Below are positions 25,300-32,784 of a DNA stretch of 38,557 nt, piece after piece. Source of the DNA: Actinomycetes bacterium (GTDB lineage Bacteria; Actinomycetota; Actinomycetes; Streptosporangiales; Streptosporangiaceae); contig JAJYUU010000032.1 in NCBI GenBank assembly GCA_021792405.1, positions 1-38,557 on the forward strand. The letters are read 5' to 3'. A model generated the notes under the pieces. The model did no database searches, had not been told where the DNA came from, and saw only the letters and a program-made list of their open reading frames with translations. A program made the translations under genes and the position numbers. Numbering within the stretch: position 1 is the stretch's first letter; every line of letters begins with the position of its first letter.

Positions 25300-26946
25300 C
25301 TACTCGCTGGCGAGGCCGGCGCGGTCGACCTTGCCGGTCGACGTTCTCGGCAGCGCCTGCCGGATCTCGACGAGGTCGGGGACCATGTAGCTCGGCAGCC
25401 ATTGCCGGCAGTGATCCAGCACGCTCTGTCGACCCAGGCTGCCCGGCTCGTCGGCGGTGACGACCGCCCGCAGGCGGTTGCCGAGTAGTTCGTCTGGTAC
25501 CGGCACCACTGCCGCCTCCCTGATGGCCGGATGCCGGTACAGCGCGGCTTCCACCTCGCCCAGTTCGACGCGGTAGCCGCGAATCTTCACCATGGCGTCC
25601 CGGCGGCCGAGGTAGCGGTAGTTTCCGGCCTGGTCCAGGGTGACCAGGTCGCCTGTCCGGTACACGGGCTCCTCGTATTCGGCCCGGAACGGGCTGGCGA
25701 CCAGCACCTCCCTTGTCGTGGCCGGCTGGCCCCAGTACCCGCGCATCAGCGAGGGCCCGCGCACGTACAACTCGCCGACCTCGCCGGGCAGCGACACCCG
25801 GCGGCCTTCGCCAGTGACCCCGAACACCTCGGTGTTGGCGCAGGCCTTGCCGATGGGGACGGGCCCGGCGCCGGCACTGCCTGGCGGCACCTCGAACGCC
25901 GTGCACACGTTGGTCTCGGTGGGCCCGTACCAGTTCAGGTAGCGAGGGTGCGGGAGGCCGGTCATCAGCCGGGCCAGGTACCTGGGCGGGAACACCTCTC
26001 CGGCGAAGATCACCGTCCGCAGGCGGGCAAGGTCAAACTGCTGCAGGCCGCCATAGCAGGCGAGCAGCGTGAGCACCGATGGCACCGAGTACCAGACCGA
26101 GATGCGCTCGGATTCGAGCCATCGCGCGATCGACACCGGGAAGGTTGCCGCCCCCTCGGGCAGCACGCACAGGCAGGCGGCGGCCCGACAGGTGGCGAAC
26201 AGGTCGAAGACTGACAGGTCGAAGTGGAGCGGGGCTGGACTGCAGACGCGGTCCTGGTCGCTGAGCCCGGCAGCGGCAGCTGACCATTCGACGAATGAGA
26301 GCGAGTTGCGGTGGGAGATCATCACGCCCTTCGGCATCCCGGTCGACCCCGAGGTGTACAGGATGTAGGCGAGGTCGGTCTCGATCGCCTGGTCCGGCAA
26401 CGGCGCGGCTGACTCTGCGGCCACCGCGCTCCACGGCAGAATGGCCGCGCCCTGATCCGTGGACGGCCCGGCCTGCACGCCGTCCTGGCTGCCGGGAACG
26501 CCGGCCACCAGGACGCCGCGCGCCTGGAGAACGCGGCTTGCCTCCGGAACGCGGCTTGCCTCCGGAACGCGGCTTGCCTCCGGAACGCGGCTTGCCAGGG
26601 CCGCGGCGTGCGGCGCCCGCGCCTCGTCCGCGATGATGACGGTCATGCCGCTGTCCGCCGCGACATGGCTGAGCCGCTGGTCGGGTGCCTTCGGGTCGAG
26701 CGGCACATAGCAAGCGCCAGCCTTCAGGGCGCCGTATATCCCGATGACCGACGCTGCCGACTTGGGGGCGAGCACTCCCACCCGGTCGCCGGGTGACACG
26801 CCCAGCCGGAGCAGCGCGCGGGCCACCTTGTTGCTCAGCTGGTCCAGCTCCTGGTAGGTGAGCACGCAGCCACTGGCCGCTATCGCCGGCCGTCGCGGCT
26901 GCCGGGCCGCTGCCTCAGTCAGCAAACGGTGAAGCAGATATGCCAT
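25300..26946 (-). CDS. Stand-alone amino-acid adenylation enzyme (PltF/RedM-like)
   Basis: The 548-residue ANL enzyme has all adenylation core motifs: Y-T-S-G-S-T-G-M-P-K-G (198-207), F-D-L-S-V-F-D (242-248), N-W-Y-G-P-T-E-T-N (338-346), Y-R-T-G-D-L-V (429-435), K-I-R-G-Y-R-V-E-L-G-E (454-464) and S-T-G-K-V-D-R (536-542). Residues aligning with the GrsA pocket read D-L-F-Y-I-A-W-V-C-K, close to the D-L-L-Y-L-A-L-V-C-K I remember for prolyl ligases of pyrrole pathways (PltF, RedM, CloN4), with three hydrophobic changes. The motif V-W-Y-S-V-P-S is also typical of these. An insertion at 118-141 comes from an 18-bp tandem repeat. No condensation or carrier domain is fused. Confidence 0.88.
   Translation of the reverse strand: MAYLLHRLLTEAAARQPRRPAIAASGCVLTYQELDQLSNKVARALLRLGVSPGDRVGVLAPKSAASVIGIYGALKAGACYVPLDPKAPDQRLSHVAADSGMTVIIADEARAPHAAALASRVPEASRVPEASRVPEASRVLQARGVLVAGVPGSQDGVQAGPSTDQGAAILPWSAVAAESAAPLPDQAIETDLAYILYTSGSTGMPKGVMISHRNSLSFVEWSAAAAGLSDQDRVCSPAPLHFDLSVFDLFATCRAAACLCVLPEGAATFPVSIARWLESERISVWYSVPSVLTLLACYGGLQQFDLARLRTVIFAGEVFPPRYLARLMTGLPHPRYLNWYGPTETNVCTAFEVPPGSAGAGPVPIGKACANTEVFGVTGEGRRVSLPGEVGELYVRGPSLMRGYWGQPATTREVLVASPFRAEYEEPVYRTGDLVTLDQAGNYRYLGRRDAMVKIRGYRVELGEVEAALYRHPAIREAAVVPVPDELLGNRLRAVVTADEPGSLGRQSVLDHCRQWLPSYMVPDLVEIRQALPRTSTGKVDRAGLASE
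26530..26597 (-). repeat. 18-bp tandem repeat inside the adenylation gene
   Basis: The unit AACGCGGCTTGCCTCCGG is repeated about 3.8 times in frame, encoding a six-residue A-S-R-V-P-E repeat on a surface loop between the N-terminal segments and core motif A3. Confidence 0.9.
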
Positions 26947-27006
26947 CGCTATTCCTTTTCGAATGCGCCGAAATCGCCGTGACGCTGCGCCGGCTGTCCT
27001 GACGGC

Positions 27007-28152
27007 TCATAGGCCGAGCATCCGGGCGAGTATCACCCGCTGGATCTCCGAGGTTCCCGAGTAGATGGTGCTGGCGATCGCGTCCCGGAGATCGCGCTCA
27101 ATCCCCGCTTCCTTCAGGTAGCCCCATGCGCCGTGGGCTTGGATCGCATCGCGGCTGGAGGCCACCCATGCTTCGCTGGTGAAGAGCTTGGCGGCAGCCG
27201 CCTCGGCCGGAGCGGACTTGCCCTGCTGCTTGAGCCAGGCGACCCGGTAGATCAGCAGCTTCGCCGCCTCCAGGCGCACGTACATGTCGGCCAGCTTCCC
27301 GGCCACAGCCTGAAACTTTCCGATGGGCTGGCCGAACTGCTGCCGGGAGTTCGCGTACTCCACGCACGCGTCGAGTTGCCGGCGCATGGCGCCGACGGCG
27401 CTGGCGAACAGGCAGCTTCGCTCCCATTCCATGGAGGAGTTGAAGATGGCCATGCCTGCGCCTTCAGGTCCCAGCCGGTTCTCGGCAGGAACGAGGCAGT
27501 CGGTCAGCGCTATCTCGCCCATCGGCGAGGTCCGCAGGCCCATCTTGTCCCAGCCGCCGGTTATCTCGACGCCGGGTGCCCGGGCGTCGACCAGGAACGC
27601 GGATAGCCCGGTCAATCCGGGACGGTCCGCCACCTGGGCGTAGAACAGCAGCACATCGGCGACCGGAGCGTTCGTGATGTACTGCTTGGCCCCGGTCAGC
27701 AGGTAGTGATCGCCGTGGCGCTCGGCCCGTGATCGCAGGTGCAGGGCATCGGAACCGGTGCCGGGCTCCGTCATCGCGTGCCCACCGATGATGTCCCCGG
27801 ACACCAGGCCGGGCAGGTAGGCCTGCTGCTGGGCGGCGGTGCCGAAGATGACCAGCGGCAGTTCGACGCTCCACATCTGCGCGTTGAGCGAGAAGAGGAG
27901 CCCGTTGTCCTGGCAGCCGTAGCCGAGGGCTTCCATGACGAGGGCAGTGGTGAGGACGTCGCAGCCGGCGCCGCCCAGTTCGGCGGGTACGGGCAGGCCC
28001 TGGACACCGAACTTGGCACAGGCCCGCCAGGCGTCCCGCGGGAACTCTCCGGCCTCGTCTCGCTTGGCCAGATCCTGGTTGAGCTCCTTCCGGGCGAATG
28101 CGGTCGCCGCCTCCGTCAGTTCGCGCTGCTGCGCGCTCAGCGAGAAGTCCAC
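27007..28152 (-). CDS. Acyl-CoA dehydrogenase-like flavoprotein (PltE/RedW-type candidate)
   Basis: The 381-residue flavoprotein has G-G-H-A-M-T-E-P-G-T-G-S-D (FAD/substrate loop, about 123-135), K-M-G-L-R-T-S-P and C-terminal R-D-A-I-A-S-T-I-Y-S-G-T-S-E-I-Q-R. The Glu of the usual I-Y-E-G-T motif (base of medium-chain enzymes) is Ser365. Instead S-M-E-W-E-R-S places Glu244 where isovaleryl-CoA dehydrogenase and the prolyl-carrier oxidases have their base. Hence a dehydrogenase acting on a carrier-bound prolyl or branched acyl group is plausible. GTG 28152 follows AAGGTGA with 5-base spacing; the ORF to 28392 is an extension. It overlaps the amidotransferase gene by 16 bp. Confidence 0.87.
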   Translation of the reverse strand: MDFSLSAQQRELTEAATAFARKELNQDLAKRDEAGEFPRDAWRACAKFGVQGLPVPAELGGAGCDVLTTALVMEALGYGCQDNGLLFSLNAQMWSVELPLVIFGTAAQQQAYLPGLVSGDIIGGHAMTEPGTGSDALHLRSRAERHGDHYLLTGAKQYITNAPVADVLLFYAQVADRPGLTGLSAFLVDARAPGVEITGGWDKMGLRTSPMGEIALTDCLVPAENRLGPEGAGMAIFNSSMEWERSCLFASAVGAMRRQLDACVEYANSRQQFGQPIGKFQAVAGKLADMYVRLEAAKLLIYRVAWLKQQGKSAPAEAAAAKLFTSEAWVASSRDAIQAHGAWGYLKEAGIERDLRDAIASTIYSGTSEIQRVILARMLGL

Positions 28153-29012
28153 CCTGTCACCTTGTCTGTAGTCCTGGCGTTTCCGGCCGGCCGCGTCGCT
28201 GGCATCCGCGCTGGCGGCCCGATCCGGGATACGGCGGCCGCGGCTGCCCGCCACCGCCCGGCCGGCCGCCGGGCAAGCCGGAGCGCGGCCCCATGCGCCT
28301 GCACCTCCGCCCGGTCGGTGAGCGGGGCAAGCGGGCTGACGTCCTGATAGTGATGCGCCAGCGCCCTGGACAGCAGGTGATCGGCCAGCCACGGGTTCTT
28401 CGGCAGCACCGGACCGTGCAGGTAGGTGGCATACACCTCGCGGTAGCGGGCGCCCTCGGTGCCGTCCTCGCCGTTGTTGCCGGCTCCGGCGAGCACCCTC
28501 CCCAGCGGCCTGACGTTGCCGCCGAGGTAGGTGCGCCCGCTGTGATTCTCGAACCCGGCCAGCCGGTGCTGGCTGCCGGGACCCAGGTCGCAGTGCACCG
28601 CCACATGGCCGATGAATCGCTTCGGGCCGCCCTCGGTCACGACGTCCAGCACTCCGATGCCGTGGATGGGCGGTCCTTCCGGCGGGGCGTAGTACCGGCC
28701 CAGGAGCTGGTAGCCGGCGCAGACGGCCAGGACGACGGCGTCGGACTCGATCGCCTCTCGAAGCGCGCCGGACTTCGCTGCGAGGTCCTGCGCGGCCGCC
28801 GTCATCTCGCGATCCTGGCCGCCGTGCAACAGGATCAGATCGGTCTCCGCGAAGTCAGGGACGACCCCGACATCGGCCTCGGTCACGCTGTAGCGGATCC
28901 CTCGCCATGCGCAGCGCTGCATGAGAGCGAACAGGTTGCCCCTGTCACCCGCGACGCTCAGCAGCCTCGGGTACAGGTAGCAGATGCGGACCGTCATCGG
29001 CGCCGCCGTCAT
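28137..29012 (-). CDS. GatD-like type-1 glutamine amidotransferase (CobB/CobQ-like)
   Basis: The 291-residue protein has the class-I glutaminase elbow A-V-C-A-G-Y-Q-L-L-G (Cys98) and catalytic His199 in Y-L-H-G-P-V-L-P-K-N-P-W-L-A-D, plus L-Y-P-R-L-L-S-V-A-G-D-R-G-N and L-H-G-G-Q-D-R-E of the GatD family. GatD gives ammonia to MurT for amidating glutamate on lipid II. The ATG at 29012 (GGAGGAGTGAGG upstream) is 4 bp after the MurT-like stop. About 45 C-terminal residues, Arg/Ala-rich, exceed the family norm and overlap the flavoprotein start. The Cys and His residues are intact, so it should be active. Confidence 0.87.
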   Translation of the reverse strand: MTAAPMTVRICYLYPRLLSVAGDRGNLFALMQRCAWRGIRYSVTEADVGVVPDFAETDLILLHGGQDREMTAAAQDLAAKSGALREAIESDAVVLAVCAGYQLLGRYYAPPEGPPIHGIGVLDVVTEGGPKRFIGHVAVHCDLGPGSQHRLAGFENHSGRTYLGGNVRPLGRVLAGAGNNGEDGTEGARYREVYATYLHGPVLPKNPWLADHLLSRALAHHYQDVSPLAPLTDRAEVQAHGAALRLARRPAGRWRAAAAAVSRIGPPARMPATRPAGNARTTDKVTGWTSR

Positions 29013-29016
29013 GGCC

Positions 29017-30603
29017 TCACTCCTCCCAGAACGGCGACACCCACGCGTGCCGCTGCATGATGCTCCGCAGCTCTCGCATCGGGGTGTAGCCAGCGAAGAT
29101 GTACAGCGACTCGCCTGGCGGCGTCCGGGTGAGCGCGGCGCGCAGGGCAGCCGCGCGATCATGGATGACCAGTGTGCTGCCGGGTTCAGCACCCGCGTAC
29201 TTGAACCGCAGCATGACCTCCTCCGCCCTGGTCCCGCTGACGGTAAGGCTCGCTAGCCGCGGTACGAGCTGCTCGAGGTCCACGTCCCACAGCCAGGCGA
29301 AGTCTTCCCCGTCGACCACGGTGTTGCTGTGCGCGGCCAGGACGTGCTTTCGGCCGGGCCGCTGCAGCACCTCCCGCATGGTGGCGTTGTAGGACGTCGG
29401 GTTCTTGACGAACGCGAGTACCACCTGCCGGTCGCCTGCCTGGATCTCCTCCAGGCGGCCGAACGCCGGGCGCAGCCGTGCTAGGGCAGCGCGCGCGCCG
29501 GCCGGCTCCAGCGGCCGCGGCAGGACCAGTGCGATCGCGCAGCTGAGCGCCGCCGCCGCGTTGTACACGTTGTGCAGGCCGGCCAGCGGCACGTCGAGCG
29601 GGAATGCTCCCTGCGGTGTCTGCACCGTGATCTTTGACCCGGCTTCGGGCGACGACCGCACTTCGGTCACCGCGACATCCAGCGCCGGGCGGGCGCTGTG
29701 GCACTCCGGGCACCAGTAATCGCCCAGGTGGGAAAGGTGCACCGCGCGGTAGCTCAGCGGGTGCTGGCAGCGGACGCAGCGGATGGTGTCTGCGGCGTGC
29801 TCTGGCTCGGGCAGGCCGGCGCTGTCAGCCTGGATTCCGAAGTAAAGCCGGCGCGCGCGTGCCGCCGGGGCGAGGCTGGCTACCAGCGGGTCATCGCCGT
29901 TGAGCACCACGGTTGCTGACGCCGGAAGCGCCTCGATGACCTCCTCGAGGCCCTTCGCCATCGAGTACAGCTCTCCGAAGCGGTCTAGCTGATCACGGAA
30001 GATGTTCGTGACCAGGAACGTGTGGGGCCGCACCTGCGGATTCACCTGCCGTACGGTCGCCTCGTCGACCTCCAGCAGCAGAAGCTGAGCGTCCAGCCGG
30101 CCGCGCAGGTCCGCCCCGCGCACGGCGGCTGAGATCACCCCTTGCAGCAGGTTGGAGCCAGACCGGTTCTGGGTGACCGTGAGGCCGCTGGCCTGCGCGA
30201 GGGCAGCGAGCATGCGACAGGTCGTTGTCTTGCCGTTGCTGCCGGTGACGACCACCTTGCCGGCGTCGCTCGCGGCCGCGATCTTCCGCAGGATGTGCGG
30301 GTCGATCCGGTGGGCGACGGTTCCGGGGAAGCTAGTCCCGCCGCCGGCCCGCAGCGCCTTGGAGGCGGCCTCCGCCGCCTTGCCAGCCGCGAGCGCGAGC
30401 GCGAGGCGCGCTTGCGCTGACGGCGGCAGGGGTGCGCTGCCGCCACCGGAGGTGACGGCGGGCGGGCTGGTCACGACGCGCACCTGACGTGTTCCCTGCA
30501 CCTGACGTGTTCCCTGCATCTGATGTTCGCCCTGCATCTGATGTTCGCTCTGCACCTGACGCTCTCCCCGGACCGGTGCGTGCCGTGGCGTCCGGGCTGT
30601 CAT
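29017..30603 (-). CDS. MurT-like Mur ligase (DUF1727) with N-terminal repeat region
   Basis: The 528-residue ligase has the Mur P-loop T-G-S-N-G-K-T-T-T (120-128), L-L-E-V-D-E, T-N-I-F-R-D-Q-L-D-R-F-G-E, V-L-N-G-D-D-P, a four-cysteine zinc knuckle (C276-x2-C279...C298-x2-C301) and a C-terminal DUF1727 domain with W-L-W-D-V-D-L-E and I-F-A-G-Y-T-P-M-R-E. This is MurT, which with GatD turns a glutamate carboxylate into an amide using ATP. Residues 12-41 are five copies of an 18-bp repeat; the conserved part starts at about 60. ATG 30603 overlaps the decarboxylase stop (ATGA). Either a housekeeping lipid II amidase or a recruited tailoring pair; the operon context favours the latter. Confidence 0.86.
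   Translation of the reverse strand: MTARTPRHAPVRGERQVQSEHQMQGEHQMQGTRQVQGTRQVRVVTSPPAVTSGGGSAPLPPSAQARLALALAAGKAAEAASKALRAGGGTSFPGTVAHRIDPHILRKIAAASDAGKVVVTGSNGKTTTCRMLAALAQASGLTVTQNRSGSNLLQGVISAAVRGADLRGRLDAQLLLLEVDEATVRQVNPQVRPHTFLVTNIFRDQLDRFGELYSMAKGLEEVIEALPASATVVLNGDDPLVASLAPAARARRLYFGIQADSAGLPEPEHAADTIRCVRCQHPLSYRAVHLSHLGDYWCPECHSARPALDVAVTEVRSSPEAGSKITVQTPQGAFPLDVPLAGLHNVYNAAAALSCAIALVLPRPLEPAGARAALARLRPAFGRLEEIQAGDRQVVLAFVKNPTSYNATMREVLQRPGRKHVLAAHSNTVVDGEDFAWLWDVDLEQLVPRLASLTVSGTRAEEVMLRFKYAGAEPGSTLVIHDRAAALRAALTRTPPGESLYIFAGYTPMRELRSIMQRHAWVSPFWEE
30481..30570 (-). repeat. 18-bp tandem repeat at the 5' end of the MurT-like gene
   Basis: Five 18-bp units, two of CACCTGACGTGTTCCCTG, two near-copies and one degenerate copy. 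In frame they encode a six-residue Gln-rich repeat (forms such as E-H-Q-M-Q-G and T-R-Q-V-Q-G). Confidence 0.9.
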
Positions 30604-32195
30604 CGCAGCCCCGGCAGGCCGCCGGCCGCTTCGGCCAGGACGCGGCGCCGCCCGGCGTCTGTGACGGCGTTGACGATGGTGTGCACGTGGCCCTCGTCAA
30701 GGGCGTAGTGCAGGGCGCAGGACCGCAGCGCGAAGCGGCCGCGGATGTCCGTGCCGGCCAGGAACGCCTGCCCGCCGACTTGAAGATCGGCCATGATCGC
30801 CTGGTTCAGCAGGTCCAGGCTCACCTCGTCGCCGCGGACGGCCGGCACGTACCGGAAGCACACCGCGGTCAGCGGCCCGGTTGCCAGCAGTTCCAGGTCA
30901 GGGCTGGCCTCGATGACCTTCTCCAGGTAACGCGCCAGGTCGACGTGCCGCTGGACGTGATGGACCAGGCCGCTCTTCCCGGCCTGCTGGATGTTCCAGA
31001 AGGTCTTGAGCGCCCGGCCGGAGTCCCTGGTTTGCTCGGCGCTGCGATGCGAGTACCAGGTATCGCCGGCGAATCCCAGTCCAGGCGGCAGGCTGAGGTA
31101 GGAGGGGACGAGCTTGTAGGTGTCCTGTAGCAGTGCGCCCTGCCGCACTATCGCGCAACTGCAGCCGACGGCCACGGCCAGCCACTTGTGCGGATCGAGG
31201 GCGACTGAGTCGGCCCGCTCGAGCCCGGAGTACCAGTGCGCGAGCCGAGGGTCGAGAACCCCGAAGCCGCCGTAGGCGCCGTCGACGTGCAGCCAGAGGT
31301 CCTCCTTGCGGCAGAAGTCAGCGAGATCATCGAGCGGGTCGATGGCGCCTGTCTTCACGCTTCCCGCGTTCGCGGCTACCAGGACGGGCAGGCAGCCAGC
31401 CTCGCGGTCAGCCGCGACCACAGCCCGCAGGCGGGCCAGGTCCATCCGGAAGTCCGCCCCGACGGCCACCTTCCGCGGGGCACCGAGACCGAGGGTGAAT
31501 GCAGCCTTTTCCAGGCAGGAATGCCCCTCGGCCGACATGTACATGGTGAGCTTCGGGTGTCCGGACAGGCCTTCCTCGCGGACGTCCCAGCCGCCCGCCC
31601 GCGCGCCGGCGTACCGCGCGACTTCCAGGCAGTGCCGGTTCGCGTCCGAGCCGCCGCCGAGGAGGACCCCGTCGCTGGAGCCCGGCGGGAAGCCGACGAG
31701 TTCGGCAAGCCATCGGACAACCGCGCGCTCCACGTATATAGCAGCGTAATTACCACCAGCTCCGCTCGTATTGGTGACCGCCGCAGCAAATGCCGCCAGC
31801 ATGCTCAGCTTTGACGCGGCCGGGTCAACAAACGCGGCGAAACACGGATGATTCTGGCCCCTGCCGTAAGGCAGCACCAGCCGGAGAAAGCCGTCGATGA
31901 TCTTCTCCGGAGATTCTCCCTCGGCGGGTAGCTCCATTCCCTCTAGTTCTTGCCTTACTTCGGCCGGCAATGGGCGGTAAACGGGCTCCTGCGGAAGCTT
32001 GTCTAGATAGGCGGCAAGCGTCTCTACTAGCCGGTTACCGAGAAGCCGGAAGTCATTTCCGTCCATTGCGAAGGGCGAGGGTGCCCTGCTGTAGTCTGCG
32101 CTGGCGGCAGCAGCCTGCTCCTCGGCATTCGACCGCTGAGCGCATGCGAGCCCGCCCTGGTCCGCGCCGTCGACGACGGGAATTGTGAGCCCCAT
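30600..32195 (-). CDS. PLP-dependent (group II) amino-acid decarboxylase
   Basis: The 531-residue fold-type I enzyme has H-P-C-F-A-A-F-V (substrate loop), S-A-E-G-H-S (His225, ring stacking), W-L-H-V-D-G-A-Y-G-G (Asp305) and D-P-H-K-W (Lys337, Schiff base). It belongs with aromatic-L-amino-acid, glutamate and diaminobutyrate decarboxylases; I cannot fix the substrate. It would supply an amine to the pathway. ATG 32195 is chosen because AGGAG lies about 11 bases upstream, in the leader of the operon. It is the first gene, followed by the MurT-like gene with an ATGA overlap. Confidence 0.9.
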   Translation of the reverse strand: MGLTIPVVDGADQGGLACAQRSNAEEQAAAASADYSRAPSPFAMDGNDFRLLGNRLVETLAAYLDKLPQEPVYRPLPAEVRQELEGMELPAEGESPEKIIDGFLRLVLPYGRGQNHPCFAAFVDPAASKLSMLAAFAAAVTNTSGAGGNYAAIYVERAVVRWLAELVGFPPGSSDGVLLGGGSDANRHCLEVARYAGARAGGWDVREEGLSGHPKLTMYMSAEGHSCLEKAAFTLGLGAPRKVAVGADFRMDLARLRAVVAADREAGCLPVLVAANAGSVKTGAIDPLDDLADFCRKEDLWLHVDGAYGGFGVLDPRLAHWYSGLERADSVALDPHKWLAVAVGCSCAIVRQGALLQDTYKLVPSYLSLPPGLGFAGDTWYSHRSAEQTRDSGRALKTFWNIQQAGKSGLVHHVQRHVDLARYLEKVIEASPDLELLATGPLTAVCFRYVPAVRGDEVSLDLLNQAIMADLQVGGQAFLAGTDIRGRFALRSCALHYALDEGHVHTIVNAVTDAGRRRVLAEAAGGLPGLR

Positions 32196-32582
32196 GGACT
32201 CCGAACTCCTCTCGGGGGAATGCAAATCTCAGCAACAATGTTTCGGCGCAGGGGCCATTCCCGTGGCCGGCCGGGGTAAACAGCGTGACAATTAATGAGT
32301 TAAGAAAATGCGCGTAACGAACAAGCCAACCCAGCGCCCGGCGGCATGGCGATGTGGTTTCATGCTGTTGAGGGTGTGAGTTTGTTATCGGGGTGAGTTT
32401 GTTGTCGGGGTCAGTTTGCGTGGATGCGTGCGGGGTTGCCGCGCGCTCGCAGGTCGTCCGCTTGCCCGTCATCGGCAGCGGACGACTCGCTGCGACGCGG
32501 CGGGCCGGCAGGAACCCTTCGCCTGCCCGGGCCGCCGGAGCTGATCGGGCCGCTGCCATCCTCAGCTGAGAGGACTGTTCTG
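32196..32582. promoter_or_regulatory. Divergent promoter region of the biosynthetic cluster
   Basis: This 387-bp gap separates the leftward decarboxylase operon from the rightward ferredoxin-P450 pair. It holds an AT-richer stretch (about 32280-32330) unlike the surrounding DNA and three 17-bp direct repeats (32376-32418). The -10/-35 boxes cannot be fixed with confidence. No regulator gene is encoded in the cluster, so control probably comes from elsewhere. Confidence 0.55.
32376..32418 (+). repeat. Three 17-bp direct repeats in the divergent promoter
   Basis: GTGAGTTTGTTATCGGG, GTGAGTTTGTTGTCGGG and a third partial copy beginning GTCAGTTTG follow each other head to tail at 32376, 32393 and 32410. 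They are non-coding, and a phased tandem array between divergent operons suggests an operator. Confidence 0.75.
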
Positions 32583-32783
32583 GTGAAACTGCAGATCGAA
32601 GCCGGCCTGTGCCAGGGGCACGGACGCTGCTACGACCTCGCGCCCGGCCTGTTCGGTGATGACGAGGAGGGCTACGGGACGGTGCTGGGCGACGGTGTCG
32701 TGCCGCCAGAGCAGCAGGACGACGCCCGGCGTGCGGCGCTCAACTGCCCGGAGCACGCGATCGCGCTTGTCGAAGGGACGTGA
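32583..32783 (+). CDS. 3Fe-4S ferredoxin
   Basis: The 66-residue protein has Cys10, Cys16 (C-Q-G-H-G-R-C) and Cys55 (N-C-P-E-H-A-I), the three-cysteine pattern of actinobacterial [3Fe-4S] ferredoxins that feed electrons to P450s. Start GTG 32583 has GAGAGGA upstream; the longer ORF to 32424 is not family-like. Its stop is 1 bp before the P450 GTG, so it is almost certainly the redox partner of that enzyme. Confidence 0.92.
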   Translation: MKLQIEAGLCQGHGRCYDLAPGLFGDDEEGYGTVLGDGVVPPEQQDDARRAALNCPEHAIALVEGT

Positions 32784-32784
32784 C

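Noticed and set aside
26530-26597. Short repeats as a CRISPR array
   Set aside because: The 18-bp units are directly adjacent, without spacers, and in frame within a coding gene.
32230-32240. AACAATGTT motif also seen near 35973 as a shared operator
   Set aside because: Only a partial match between the two sites and too short to be significant.
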